Program-made: the position numbers and the translations under genes
Shown: positions 1-7,816 of the stretch, in pieces
Layout of the letters: each line of letters opens with the position of its first letter
How positions within the stretch are numbered: the first letter of the stretch is position 1
Source: Gemmataceae bacterium
Lineage (GTDB): Bacteria > Planctomycetota > Planctomycetia > Gemmatales > Gemmataceae
Direction of reading: 5' to 3'
Length of the DNA: 33,929 nucleotides
Assembly (NCBI GenBank): GCA_003136315.1
Contig: PLDW01000040.1
Location: forward strand, 36,337 to 70,265
The notes under the pieces: model-generated
Told to the model about the DNA's origin: nothing
The model's input: only the letters and a program-made list of their open reading frames with translations
The model's database searches: none

Positions 1-1
1 T

Positions 2-928
2 CGCACTCCCATTAGACCGATGCTTGCTCCGGGATTGAGCCAGCCCGATCAGGTCCGAGCTTTAGACGATCGATTCCGCCTCCCACTCGTCTCCGCTGTC
101 CTCGGCACGTTGATCGTGCTGGCGTTGACCCTGCCGTGGTTCGTCTGGGCGAACGACACTACCGGCGGCGAGTTCGTCCGCGTCTTCTTCTGGCACCACA
201 ATGTCGCCCGGTTTGCTGGCACATCCCCGACTCTTGCGTCGTATCCGTGGTGGTACTATCTCCCGCGATTTTCGGTCGACTTCCTCCCCTGGACCCCGGC
301 CTTGCTGGCGCTTGTCGGGTGGGGAGCCCGGTCCGGCCTCTGGGGTCGAGACCGGCTGTTCCGGTTCGGGCTGATCTGGGTTGGGGTGATGTTCGTGGTC
401 CTCTCCGCCGCTCAATTCAAGCGGGCGGATTACTTGCTCCCGCTCTTCCCCGGAGCCGCGATTGTACTTGGGTGTGCGGCCGAGGCGTGGGTTACGTCTC
501 GGGACCACCCGCGGACGGTCTGGTTTGCCAGTTGGGCAGCACGGGCGACGATCGTTGCAGTTGCGATCGGGTGGTTGGTGATGACATACGCGATCGAGCC
601 GGCGGAGCAGGTGCGAGAGGAGAAGCGGGCATTCGCTGCGGCCATCCGGTCGACCGCTCCTCCGCCGCACGAGATCTTGATGTTCCGGGCGGAGTCGCAC
701 CTCCTCGTCTTTCACCTGGGTCGCCCGGTCCAGACTCTGGTCGAGTGGCATGACCTGAACGACTGGCTCGCACGTCCTGGCCCACGCTTCGTGGTCATGC
801 CACCTGAGTACCTGTATTCTGCACATCAGATCGTCACCAGCCGGAAGCTGGCGGTTGTGACCCGGCTGGAAGACCACATGGCCGGCAAACCGCCCCGCCC
901 ACTGGTGTTCGTCCGCACCACGGACTGA
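2..928 (+). CDS. GT39/ArnT-like membrane glycosyltransferase, 3' part
   Basis: The reading frame is open to the left edge, so this is the C-terminal part of a larger gene; the first visible ATG at base 20 is probably internal. Counting from that Met, hydrophobic segments lie near residues 21-45, 88-102, 115-131, 137-158 and 173-190. The segment with WWYYLP (77-82) and FLPW (88-91), followed by KRADYLLPLFP (134-144), is typical of the dolichyl-phosphate-mannose mannosyltransferase / ArnT family, where the last motif normally reads like K/R-x-x-Y-L-L-P-L-x-P. Such enzymes move a sugar from a polyprenyl-phosphate donor to lipid or protein on the outer face of the inner membrane. The catalytic acidic residues of the first loop lie outside the window. 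A GT2 gene of the polyprenyl-phosphate-sugar synthase type follows 52 bases later, which fits donor synthesis and use being encoded together. The substrate cannot be told. Confidence 0.8.
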   Translation, partial: RTPIRPMLAPGLSQPDQVRALDDRFRLPLVSAVLGTLIVLALTLPWFVWANDTTGGEFVRVFFWHHNVARFAGTSPTLASYPWWYYLPRFSVDFLPWTPALLALVGWGARSGLWGRDRLFRFGLIWVGVMFVVLSAAQFKRADYLLPLFPGAAIVLGCAAEAWVTSRDHPRTVWFASWAARATIVAVAIGWLVMTYAIEPAEQVREEKRAFAAAIRSTAPPPHEILMFRAESHLLVFHLGRPVQTLVEWHDLNDWLARPGPRFVVMPPEYLYSAHQIVTSRKLAVVTRLEDHMAGKPPRPLVFVRTTD

Positions 929-980
929 CCCGAAACTCATTCCCCGCCCCCCCCGCTGGCCGCGCAGCCCCAAACGGGGG

Positions 981-1961
981 ATGGGAGGCCCGGTTCTCCA
1001 CATGGCCAAACCCGCCCCCCCCCGCGAAGCTGTCGCGGTTGTGATCCCGGTTCACAACGCCGCCGAGCGGCTCGAAAAGGTGGTCCCGGCCTGGGGAGAT
1101 GCCCTCGCCCGTCTCGGGCGGGAGTATCAGATCCTGGTCATTGACGATGGGAGCACCGACACCACCCCCAGCATCCTGGAGAAGTTCGCTGCGGGGCGAG
1201 TGAAGCACCTGCGGACCCTCCGGCACGATACCCGACGCGGCTTCGGAGCGTGCCTGCGGACTGCCCTGGAAGTCGTCTCCCAACCCCTCTTTTTCTACAC
1301 CTCTGCGGACTATCCCTACACCCCCTCCGACCTCCGTCCACTGCTCGAGCGGATCGAGGTTCGGGACGAGATCCTTGGCCGCTCGCCAGACCTGATTAGC
1401 GGGTGCCGGACCGGACAGGCGAAACCGGCACTCGTCCGGTGGGGCGGCCTTGCCTGGCGGATTCTCTGGCGAGTCGCGGTTGGGTTGAACCTTCAGCCGT
1501 CTCCGGCCTGGCAGGGGATGCGCGAGACCCTGTACGGGTTGGTTGTCGGGTGGTTGTTCGGGGTTCCGCTCTCAGACGTGAACAGCGCGTTCAAGCTGTA
1601 CCGGACAGCCTTCCTGAAGCGATTCCCGATCCAGTCGGATGGGGATTTCGTTCACACAGAACTGGTGGCGAAGGGGACGTTCCTGACGAGCATCATGGAC
1701 GAAATCCCGCTCACACCAGCGGCCGTCCGGGATCCAGGCCCGCCCAGTGTGTGGCGGGAGTTGTGGGTAGTGTTCAAGAACCCCGACTTCGGCTCCCCGC
1801 CGCTCCCACAGCCACCGGCTCCAGGTGGAGAGATCCCCCCGCAGCCACCACCGACAGGAACTCCCAGGGAACCGGTCGCTCAGACTCCGCCCGCGACCGA
1901 TCCGACCCCCACCCCGGCAGAGCCACCGCGCCCGTCGCCGTTACTCCTTTGGGCGTTATGA
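981..1961 (+). CDS. Glycosyltransferase family 2, DPM1-like
   Basis: 326 residues. The GT-A fold signature is clear: VIPVHN (21-26), VIDDGSTD (53-60), RRGFGA (85-90) and SADYPY (108-113) at the place of the usual DxD-like metal site. Family knowledge: GT2 enzymes of this type transfer sugar from a nucleotide donor, often to polyprenyl phosphate in the inner leaflet. One short hydrophobic stretch lies near 183-197. The last 55 residues (272-326) are extremely rich in proline and threonine and look disordered; most family members end before this. The start at 981 follows a purine-rich run; ATG at 1002 (seven codons later) is a possible alternative and better matches the family N-terminus. The stop overlaps the next start as ATGA, so translation is probably coupled. 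The gene likely works with the GT39-like protein upstream. Confidence 0.88.
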   Translation: MGGPVLHMAKPAPPREAVAVVIPVHNAAERLEKVVPAWGDALARLGREYQILVIDDGSTDTTPSILEKFAAGRVKHLRTLRHDTRRGFGACLRTALEVVSQPLFFYTSADYPYTPSDLRPLLERIEVRDEILGRSPDLISGCRTGQAKPALVRWGGLAWRILWRVAVGLNLQPSPAWQGMRETLYGLVVGWLFGVPLSDVNSAFKLYRTAFLKRFPIQSDGDFVHTELVAKGTFLTSIMDEIPLTPAAVRDPGPPSVWRELWVVFKNPDFGSPPLPQPPAPGGEIPPQPPPTGTPREPVAQTPPATDPTPTPAEPPRPSPLLLWAL

Positions 1962-3364
1962 CCGTCCCCCGGCCGCGGATCTTGTTTGTCACTGGCAAAC
2001 TGGCCGAGCCATCCCTCCGCCGGGTTCTTGACGAACTGGCCCCACGGGCAGGGTTCGAGCCCGAAGTCGCTGTCCTGAACATCACCGTCGCCGCGCTGAT
2101 GACCGGGGACTGGGTGGCCCGCCACCTGGCTCTCCCCCCCCAGATCGATCGCGTGATCCTGCCCGGATACTGCCGTGGCGGGACGGACGCTGTTGCCCGT
2201 GCTACTGGACTGCCCGTCACGCTCGGCCCCAAGGATCTTCGCGACCTGCCGGAATACTTCGGCAAAGCTACCGGACCCCCACAGGGGTACGGGGAGTCGG
2301 ACATCGAGATTCTGGCTGAGATCAACCACGCAGCGCAAAAGACCCCCGACGCGATCCTGGCCGAAGCTCGGGCCTACCGCGATCACGGGGCCGACGTGAT
2401 CGATCTCGGCTGTGACCCGGGTGGGACATGGGCGGGGGTCGGGGACGCGGTCCGGGCTCTCCGGGCCGATGGGTTCCGGGTGTCAATCGACAGTTTCGAC
2501 CTGACGGAAGTGGAGAACTCGCTCGCAGCGGGTGCGGAACTTGTCCTGAGCGTCAACGGGATGACAGCCGAAGCGGCCCGTGGGTGGCACGATCGGTTCC
2601 CGGGTGTCGAGGTCGTCGCCATCCCGGACACTCCGGCCGATCTTGAGAGTCTCTTCCGCACCGCAGACCGACTCGCAGCCTGGGGTGTTCCATTCCGGCT
2701 GGATCCGATCCTGGAGCCGATCGGCTTCGGGTTCGCGGCCTCTCTCGGGCGCTTCATCAAGACCCGTCGTCGATTCCCGACTGCCGAACTGATGATGGGG
2801 ATTGGGAATCTCACGGAATTGACCGATGTCGACTCGGCCGGTGTGAATGTCGTGCTCGCGGGGTTCTGCCAGGAACTCGGTGTCCGGAGTATCCTGACGA
2901 CCGAGGTCATCAACTGGTGCCGATCGGCGGTGAAGGAGTTCGACCTCGCCCGTCGGCTGGTCTATCACGCGGTCCGGGAGAAGGTTCTGCCGAAGCGGTT
3001 GGAGCCTGGCTTGGTCATGCTCCGTGATCCGAAAGTGTACGAGCAGGGAGCCGAAGCACTCGCGGAATTGTCCCGTCGGGTGACCGACCGGAATTACCGG
3101 GTGTTTGCCGAGCGCGGCGAGCTTCACGTCCTGAATGGGACGATCTATTTGCGCGGCTCCGACCCGTTCGCAATCTTCGCGGAATTGGCTGCGGCAGATC
3201 CGAAAATTGATGCCTCTCACGCTTTTTATTTGGGTTACGAGTTCGCCAAGGCCGTGACCGCGTTGACGCTGGGAAAGAGCTACACCCAGGATCAAGCCCT
3301 GCGGTGGGGGTTCTTGACAATCCCGGAACAATCCCACCGGGGAGGAGGCGGATCGGCGGAATGA
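1958..3364 (+). CDS. Dihydropteroate synthase-like protein (DUF6513-type)
   Basis: 468 residues from the ATG that overlaps the GT2 stop. The open frame runs on upstream to about 1403, but that stretch lies inside the GT2 gene in another frame and translates into low-quality Arg/Gly-rich sequence, so I reject it. The N-terminal region (RILFVTGKLAEPSL, about 7-20; ILPGYCRG, 67-74) precedes a TIM-barrel part with ADVIDLGCDPG (145-155) and VSIDSF (175-180), which resemble pterin-binding elements of dihydropteroate synthase. Family knowledge: such dihydropteroate-synthase-related proteins occur in methanogens and in bacteria with tetrahydromethanopterin-linked C1 transfer, a set that planctomycetes possess, and are thought to act in making that cofactor. 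The exact reaction here is inference. Being coupled to glycosyltransferase genes is unusual, although the cofactor itself carries a sugar. Confidence 0.85.
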   Translation: MTVPRPRILFVTGKLAEPSLRRVLDELAPRAGFEPEVAVLNITVAALMTGDWVARHLALPPQIDRVILPGYCRGGTDAVARATGLPVTLGPKDLRDLPEYFGKATGPPQGYGESDIEILAEINHAAQKTPDAILAEARAYRDHGADVIDLGCDPGGTWAGVGDAVRALRADGFRVSIDSFDLTEVENSLAAGAELVLSVNGMTAEAARGWHDRFPGVEVVAIPDTPADLESLFRTADRLAAWGVPFRLDPILEPIGFGFAASLGRFIKTRRRFPTAELMMGIGNLTELTDVDSAGVNVVLAGFCQELGVRSILTTEVINWCRSAVKEFDLARRLVYHAVREKVLPKRLEPGLVMLRDPKVYEQGAEALAELSRRVTDRNYRVFAERGELHVLNGTIYLRGSDPFAIFAELAAADPKIDASHAFYLGYEFAKAVTALTLGKSYTQDQALRWGFLTIPEQSHRGGGGSAE

Positions 3365-3469
3365 TGCTTGCGGACCCATACTCGACTCGCCTAAGATCGA
3401 ATGGTCGTGGGGTCGGCCCCCGTCGGCATCCGCCGCGCTCCTCCCGGTCCCCCCGCTCCTGTTCGGAAC

Positions 3470-3486
3470 CCGGACGTCGCGTCCGG
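3470..3486 (+). other. Short hairpin before the CPBP gene
   Basis: CCGGAC (3470-3475), loop GTCGC, GTCCGG (3481-3486), nine bases before the ATG at 3495. There is no clear T-run, so it is a weak terminator candidate for the upstream operon; it might also mask translation starts at 3495. Confidence 0.25.
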
Positions 3487-3494
3487 TCTTCACC

Positions 3495-4589
3495 ATGATC
3501 TTCCCCAATACGTCGCCCTGGGATGACCCACCCGAGCCGCCTCCCAACGGCGATTTCGTGATGGACACTCCATCACCTGACCCGCTGGTCCAATGCCCGG
3601 ACTGCGGGGGTAGCGTTGGAAGTCGGCGGCGATTCTGCTCTCACTGCTGGGCAGAGATGCCTCGCCCGAAGCGAGCCCGCGTGGCGAGGCACGTCGAAGA
3701 CGATCTCCTGATGCGGTTCCCACCCGATCGCTTTGGCTCGACCGATGCCGCGGAGCCGAGCCCCGAAGCACGGCCCGTTGAAGACGATTTCCCCGTGCTG
3801 TTCCCGGTCGACCACTCCGACCTGATCGATACCTCGCAAGAGATACCGGAAGCCCTGCCGGTCGCGGTTGCGGTCGCCGTTCCAGCTCGTCGCCAGGTAG
3901 CGATCCCGATCACCCCATCCCGCCGCCGCAGCCGCCGCCCGGCCCCACCTCGCCCCTCGCGACTGGGGCCGCTGTTCGCGGGGTATGCGATTATGCTGGG
4001 GCTGACATTCGCTTTTGGGGTACTGGTGGTGGCCACAGCGCTCCATAAAGGCGAGATGGTCGAGGAGGATCTGAACTGGGGCACAGCCGGAATCGAGGGA
4101 CTGTGCGCTTTCCTGGTGTTTGGTGTCGCCCTGGTGATCGGCCGACTCCCGTCTCACAGGCCGAAACGGGGCCAAAGGATCGGCGCCTGGGTTGGCGGGG
4201 TTCCGGTCCTCGCCCTCCTCCTCGCCCTGAACTTCGGGTTCACGGCCCTCCTGCGGTGGATGTTCCAGGTGGAAGCTCCGACGGGGCCAGGGTTAACGGT
4301 TGTGACATTCTTCCTGGTGTGTGTTCAGCCAGCCGTGATTGAGGAGTGGTTCTTCCGGCATCTCGCCCTCGGATCGTTGCGGGAGGCGGTCGGAATGCAC
4401 GGAGCGGTTTGGATCTCGGGGGCGATGTTCGGGGTCGCCCACATCTTCAACCCGATCGGTATCCCCTACCTGATTTTGGTCGGGGTCTGCTTCGGTTACC
4501 TCCGGGTGTGGTCCGGCAGCCTGGCACTGCCAATCCTGCTGCACTTTGTCCACAATTTTGTGGTCGTACTCTCCGAGCGGGTGGTTTGA
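3495..4589 (+). CDS. CPBP-family membrane protease with N-terminal zinc ribbon
   Basis: 364 residues. A zinc ribbon of the form CxxC-x10-CxxC (Cys 34, 37, 48, 51) opens the protein, followed by an acidic linker with a small internal duplication (VEDD...FPxD appears twice, near residues 68 and 95) and an Ala/Val/Arg/Pro-rich stretch. From about residue 155 it is a multi-pass membrane protein. The three CPBP (Abi / Rce1-like) motifs are all present: EEWFFR (283-288), FGVAH (312-316) and HFVHN (350-354), giving the Glu and His residues of an intramembrane metalloprotease. Family knowledge: CPBP proteins include CAAX prenyl endopeptidases and bacteriocin-immunity proteins; the bacterial substrates are mostly unknown. 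No good ribosome site precedes 3495; ATG at 3561 is an alternative that keeps the zinc ribbon. The gene stands 130 bases after the previous one. Confidence 0.88.
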   Translation: MIFPNTSPWDDPPEPPPNGDFVMDTPSPDPLVQCPDCGGSVGSRRRFCSHCWAEMPRPKRARVARHVEDDLLMRFPPDRFGSTDAAEPSPEARPVEDDFPVLFPVDHSDLIDTSQEIPEALPVAVAVAVPARRQVAIPITPSRRRSRRPAPPRPSRLGPLFAGYAIMLGLTFAFGVLVVATALHKGEMVEEDLNWGTAGIEGLCAFLVFGVALVIGRLPSHRPKRGQRIGAWVGGVPVLALLLALNFGFTALLRWMFQVEAPTGPGLTVVTFFLVCVQPAVIEEWFFRHLALGSLREAVGMHGAVWISGAMFGVAHIFNPIGIPYLILVGVCFGYLRVWSGSLALPILLHFVHNFVVVLSERVV

Positions 4590-4723
4590 CTCCCTGGGGT
4601 CCGGTCTTCGGCCGTGTTTGACCTGGGCCGGAGATTCGGAGAAAATCATCCGATTGGCCAAAATCTCGGGCGGTCCGGAGCGAATAGACCGGAGACCCGA
4701 TGTCCCGTGCTGCGAGGTGACCC

Positions 4724-4972
4724 ATGTCCGAAGAGACCATGATTGCGATTGTCGCCATCTCCGCCGGATGCGGCGGCCCCCTCCTCTGGGGCATCGTCGA
4801 TACCATCGCATCCAACTGGCGAAAGGTCCGGCTGGGGGAGCAGCACACCTTGCTCAAGCGAGAGATGATCGAGCGGGGATATTTGGCCGAGGAGATCGTC
4901 CGGGTTCTTGAGGCCGGTGGACCCAACCCGGCCACCGGTCAAAGCGCTGTCCAACCCGCCCCGACGAGGTGA
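4724..4972 (+). CDS. Small single-helix membrane protein (paralogue 1)
   Basis: 82 residues, family not recognised. One N-terminal membrane helix (about 5-29) is followed by a basic segment (NWRKVR) and a soluble helical part with ERGYLAEEIVRVLEAG, then a Pro/Ala-rich tail. GAGGTG shortly before the ATG is an acceptable ribosome site. The next gene encodes a clearly related protein: both share the pattern RK-x-R, LK-x-x-M-x-ERG and EIVRVL-x-AG in the same order and spacing. The topology suggests a short membrane anchor with a cytosolic C-terminal helical pair. The pair lies directly upstream of selA. Function unknown; a role in membrane stress sensing by analogy with small phage-shock-type proteins would be speculation. 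Confidence 0.8.
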   Translation: MSEETMIAIVAISAGCGGPLLWGIVDTIASNWRKVRLGEQHTLLKREMIERGYLAEEIVRVLEAGGPNPATGQSAVQPAPTR

Positions 4973-5030
4973 TCGTGTCAGCACAGCGTGGTCTCACCCG
5001 AGGTCGTGATCCGACTGACCGGAGGGAATC

Positions 5031-5255
5031 ATGGGGATCGAAGAGGCAATTGCGAAAGATCTTGTCGCGGTTCTGTTCGTGACGTTCACCTTCGGCGGAG
5101 GTGTGCTGTTTCTCATTGTCTCGGCAATCGCCGAGAACATCCGCAAAGCCCGTGCGAGCGACCGGAGCGACTCTCTCAAAAAAGCGATGGTCGAGCGTGG
5201 GTTCCGGGCCGACGAGATTGTCCGGGTGCTCCACGCTGGCAAGGACACGGGATGA
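5031..5255 (+). CDS. Small single-helix membrane protein (paralogue 2)
   Basis: 74 residues. It has the same plan as the preceding gene: a membrane helix (about 9-33), a basic turn (NIRKAR), then LKKAMVERG and DEIVRVLHAG. A strong GGAGG sits seven bases before the ATG. Its stop TGA overlaps the ATG of selA as ATGA, so translation of the two is probably coupled. It lacks the Pro-rich tail of paralogue 1. The gap between the two small genes is 58 bases. Recent tandem duplication followed by divergence of the membrane segment, with the cytosolic motif conserved, is the simplest reading. Function unknown. Confidence 0.82.
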   Translation: MGIEEAIAKDLVAVLFVTFTFGGGVLFLIVSAIAENIRKARASDRSDSLKKAMVERGFRADEIVRVLHAGKDTG

Positions 5256-6649
5256 GCGATAACCCGTTCCGTCAGCTCCCGTCCGTTGGGTCGTTGCTCG
5301 ATCTCCCCGCTCTCCGGGATGTGAGCGGCCGACATCCGCCCGAAGCCATCACTGCTGCTGTTCGAGCTGAGGTCAGTTCCCTCCGCGAGAAACTCGCCGC
5401 GGGCGAGCGGATCGAGGGGCTGGACGACCCCGCCGCAATTGCGGCTCGCGTCATAGCCCGCCTTGACGCGGATCTCGTCCCACGTCTGCGGTCTGTCATC
5501 AACGCCACCGGGGTGGTTCTCCACACCAATCTTGGCAGGGCACCACTTCACGAGGATGCAGCTCGCGCTGCCTACGAGGCCGCCCGCGGTTACCTGAACC
5601 TGGAACTCGACCTCACGACCGGGAAACGAGGTGAGCGACAGGCAGCCGTGCGGGCCGGAATCTGCGCCCTGACCGGGGCTGAATCCGCAACCGCGGTGAA
5701 CAACTGCGCGGCGGCCACCGTGATTGTCCTACGGGCAGTCGCAGTCGGGAAAGAGGTGATTGTCTCCCGTGGACAACTCATCGAGATTGGGGGCAGCTTC
5801 CGCATCCCGGACATCATGGCGGTGAGCGGGGCTGTTCTGCGGGAAGTCGGAACGACCAACATCACCCGGCTGGCGGACTACGAGCAAGCGATCGGCCCAA
5901 ACACCGCTGCCCTGATGCGGATTCACACCAGCAACTACCGCGTTCGTGGGTTCACCCGGGCAGTCGACTTGCCGGAGTTGGTGGCACTCGCGAAAAAGCA
6001 CCGACTCACGGTCGTCGATGATGTCGGAAGTGGGCAGGCGGTTGACCTCGCCGCTTTCGGCCTCCCGGGCGAGCCGCTCGTTTCGGCAGGGATTGCGGCC
6101 GGAGCCGATCTGGTTCTGTTCAGCGGCGACAAGTTGCTCGGTGGGCCCCAGTCGGGGATCATCGCCGGCAGAGCCGTGTTGATTCGGGCGATCGAGAAGG
6201 ATCCGCTGATGCGAGCGTTCCGGCTGGACAAGATGACCCTGGCCGCGCTGGAGGCGACGCTCCGCCTCTACCGCGACCCCCAGGCCGCCTTGCGCACGGT
6301 GCCGGCTCTGCGAATGCTGACCACGCCGCTCGCAGAGCTTCAACGCAGGGCAGAAACGGTGGCGGCGCGGTTGCGGGCGGTCTCAGGGGTGACAGCGGCT
6401 GAAGTCCGGGCTGACGTGGCCTACGTGGGTGGTGGGTCGCTCCCGGACGTGGCACTCCCGACAGCGGTGATCGCCGTCCAGGCCGATGGCGTGAGCGAGG
6501 CCGACCTGGCGGATTGTCTCCGGACCGGCACACCAGCCGTTGTCGGCCGAGTCCGGGAGGGTGGGCTCTGGCTCGACCTGCGAACGGTCTTTGAACGGCA
6601 GGAAGAGGAACTGGTGGAGGCGATTCGCTTGGCGGTGAGCGGGTCGTAG
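5252..6649 (+). CDS. selA: L-seryl-tRNA(Sec) selenium transferase
   Basis: 465 residues from the ATG overlapping the previous stop, close to the 463 residues of E. coli SelA. The frame is open further upstream, but SelA-like sequence begins here. The enzyme is a PLP-dependent, large ring-forming cytosolic protein that converts seryl-tRNA(Sec) to selenocysteinyl-tRNA(Sec) with selenophosphate. Visible signatures are NATGVVLHTNLGRAPL (84-99), TGKRGERQ (123-130) and the PLP-lysine segment SGDKLLGGPQ, with the lysine at 294, equivalent to Lys295 of E. coli. An N-terminal domain of the full-length bacterial type is present, which speaks against the shorter archaeal SelA-like proteins. selB, selC and selD are not in the window; I looked for a tRNA(Sec)-like sequence in the 200 bases downstream and found none. 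The gene ends before a convergent unit. Confidence 0.96.
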   Translation: MSDNPFRQLPSVGSLLDLPALRDVSGRHPPEAITAAVRAEVSSLREKLAAGERIEGLDDPAAIAARVIARLDADLVPRLRSVINATGVVLHTNLGRAPLHEDAARAAYEAARGYLNLELDLTTGKRGERQAAVRAGICALTGAESATAVNNCAAATVIVLRAVAVGKEVIVSRGQLIEIGGSFRIPDIMAVSGAVLREVGTTNITRLADYEQAIGPNTAALMRIHTSNYRVRGFTRAVDLPELVALAKKHRLTVVDDVGSGQAVDLAAFGLPGEPLVSAGIAAGADLVLFSGDKLLGGPQSGIIAGRAVLIRAIEKDPLMRAFRLDKMTLAALEATLRLYRDPQAALRTVPALRMLTTPLAELQRRAETVAARLRAVSGVTAAEVRADVAYVGGGSLPDVALPTAVIAVQADGVSEADLADCLRTGTPAVVGRVREGGLWLDLRTVFERQEEELVEAIRLAVSGS

Positions 6650-6685
6650 ATCGTAAAACTGCTGGAAACTCGGTATCACAGAACG

Positions 6686-6739
6686 ACCCCGAAGGGGTTG
6701 CAGCAATTAGCCGGTGGTTGAGCGTAGCTCTACCACCGG
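6686..6739. repeat. Double-hairpin intergenic element
   Basis: Two hairpins stand close together in the convergent space between selA and the HTTM gene. The first is ACCCC-GAA-GGGGT (6686-6698). The second pairs CCGGTGGT (6711-6718) with ACCACCGG (6732-6739) and has an inner GAGC/GCTC stem with a three-base loop. The arrangement looks like a dispersed planctomycete intergenic repeat; it may also act as a bidirectional terminator. The rest of 6650-6853 shows nothing I can name. Confidence 0.5.
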
Positions 6740-6853
6740 CAGCGCTGGAGGTGACGAAGACGCGGATACAATGGTCCAAACGCCCTCCGGGGTCGGGGTG
6801 ATCCGGAAGGCGACTCTGGTTGGAACCTCCGCGTTACCGGCTCACTGGACCCG

Positions 6854-7816
6854 TCATTTCTGGATAGACAGGGGACTGGGCGTTCTCACTACGGTAGCGA
6901 ATTCACTCCCGCCGGTCCCGAAATAGCGTTCCCACGGGACGAAGACGACGTACGCAGCGAGTGAGTAGAGGGCGAAGCAGCCGACTTCCAGCGTGAAAAA
7001 CGTCACGAGGTGGAACAGCACCCCAAGACACAACGTTGCGGGCCGTGTCCCGCGCATCATCACCAGAACCGGGAACCCGAGTTCCCAGGCCACCGTCACC
7101 CAGGCACTCAGCATGTGAATACCGACCGGCAGCGATGACGACTGAGAGGGGGTCATGGACCAGGCGAGATCGTGTGAGGCAAAGTACATCACGTACCCTG
7201 ATCGCCATGCCGGGCTAATCACCTTGTACCACCCCCCGAAGAAGTAGAGCACAGCGAGTTGCACGATCAGGATTTTCGCTGGCCAACCCGGCACAAACAC
7301 CGGTCGCTGGTCACCGGAGCGTCGGACCGACGATACCCCCCACACCGATGCGGAACAACTCACTGCAACTGCCAGAAGCAGCGTGTTTCGCATCCGGTCC
7401 CCACCATTGTGAAGTCCGGGGTTGATGTTCCAGACCGATACCCCGCACGCCCACACCACCAGGCCCGAAACGAATGGTCGCCAGCCGACGAGGAGTGCCA
7501 CCGCCGACCCCAGCCAGACAGCCATCAGTGCTCCAGGCCCCCAGGAGTCTGGCAGCCAGCGGATAATCGACCAGAAGTACTGCCCGTCCTGGAATCGCCA
7601 GGGATACAGATCCCGCCCACCCAGCCCAGCCGGGGAAAACAGCGTCGCAAAGTCAGGTAGATAGCTGAAGAGAATGTCGGCGATCACAATGATCGCTGTG
7701 ACAATCCGCAGAGCCGCCATCCGCTCGGCCGGGATGGCTTCGGTCAGCCATCCCCAGCGGCCAAGGAACCCGGGGAACCAGGGCTGGATACCAACGAGGC
7801 GAGGCTCCGGGTTCAT
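6854..7816 (-). CDS. HTTM-domain membrane protein (gamma-carboxylase-like)
   Basis: 320 residues from the ATG at 7816, which overlaps the stop of the upstream gene as ATGA and has GGAGG before it. A longer open frame to 7951 lies inside that upstream gene and is rejected. It is a multi-pass membrane protein with the HTTM (horizontally transferred transmembrane / vitamin K-dependent gamma-carboxylase-like) signature: LHNGGD (135-140), GGWYK (194-198), WELGFPVLV (244-252) and LFHLVTF (267-273). Family knowledge: the animal relative carboxylates glutamate in secreted proteins; bacterial members are common in planctomycetes and mostly uncharacterised. At 320 residues it contains the membrane domain but not the large extra-membrane domain of the animal enzyme. 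Coupling to the next gene upstream suggests they act together. Confidence 0.88.
   Translation of the reverse strand: MNPEPRLVGIQPWFPGFLGRWGWLTEAIPAERMAALRIVTAIIVIADILFSYLPDFATLFSPAGLGGRDLYPWRFQDGQYFWSIIRWLPDSWGPGALMAVWLGSAVALLVGWRPFVSGLVVWACGVSVWNINPGLHNGGDRMRNTLLLAVAVSCSASVWGVSSVRRSGDQRPVFVPGWPAKILIVQLAVLYFFGGWYKVISPAWRSGYVMYFASHDLAWSMTPSQSSSLPVGIHMLSAWVTVAWELGFPVLVMMRGTRPATLCLGVLFHLVTFFTLEVGCFALYSLAAYVVFVPWERYFGTGGSEFATVVRTPSPLSIQK

Noticed and set aside
1403-1957. Long upstream extension of the dihydropteroate-synthase-like frame
   Set aside because: It lies inside the GT2 gene in another frame and translates to Arg/Gly/Pro-rich sequence; the ATG at 1958 gives the family N-terminus.
3361-3498. 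Small ORF starting with ATGATG after the dihydropteroate-synthase-like gene
   Set aside because: The product is Arg/Ser/Pro-rich and has no sign of a fold; it ends across the start of the next gene.
2483-3568. 361-codon open frame on the minus strand
   Set aside because: It is the antisense shadow of a well-supported plus-strand gene in GC-rich DNA; no domain is visible.
6650-6853. Possible selenocysteine tRNA (selC) after selA
   Set aside because: No acceptor stem plus T-arm (GGTTCGA-like) arrangement on either strand; the hairpins are too short and in the wrong order.
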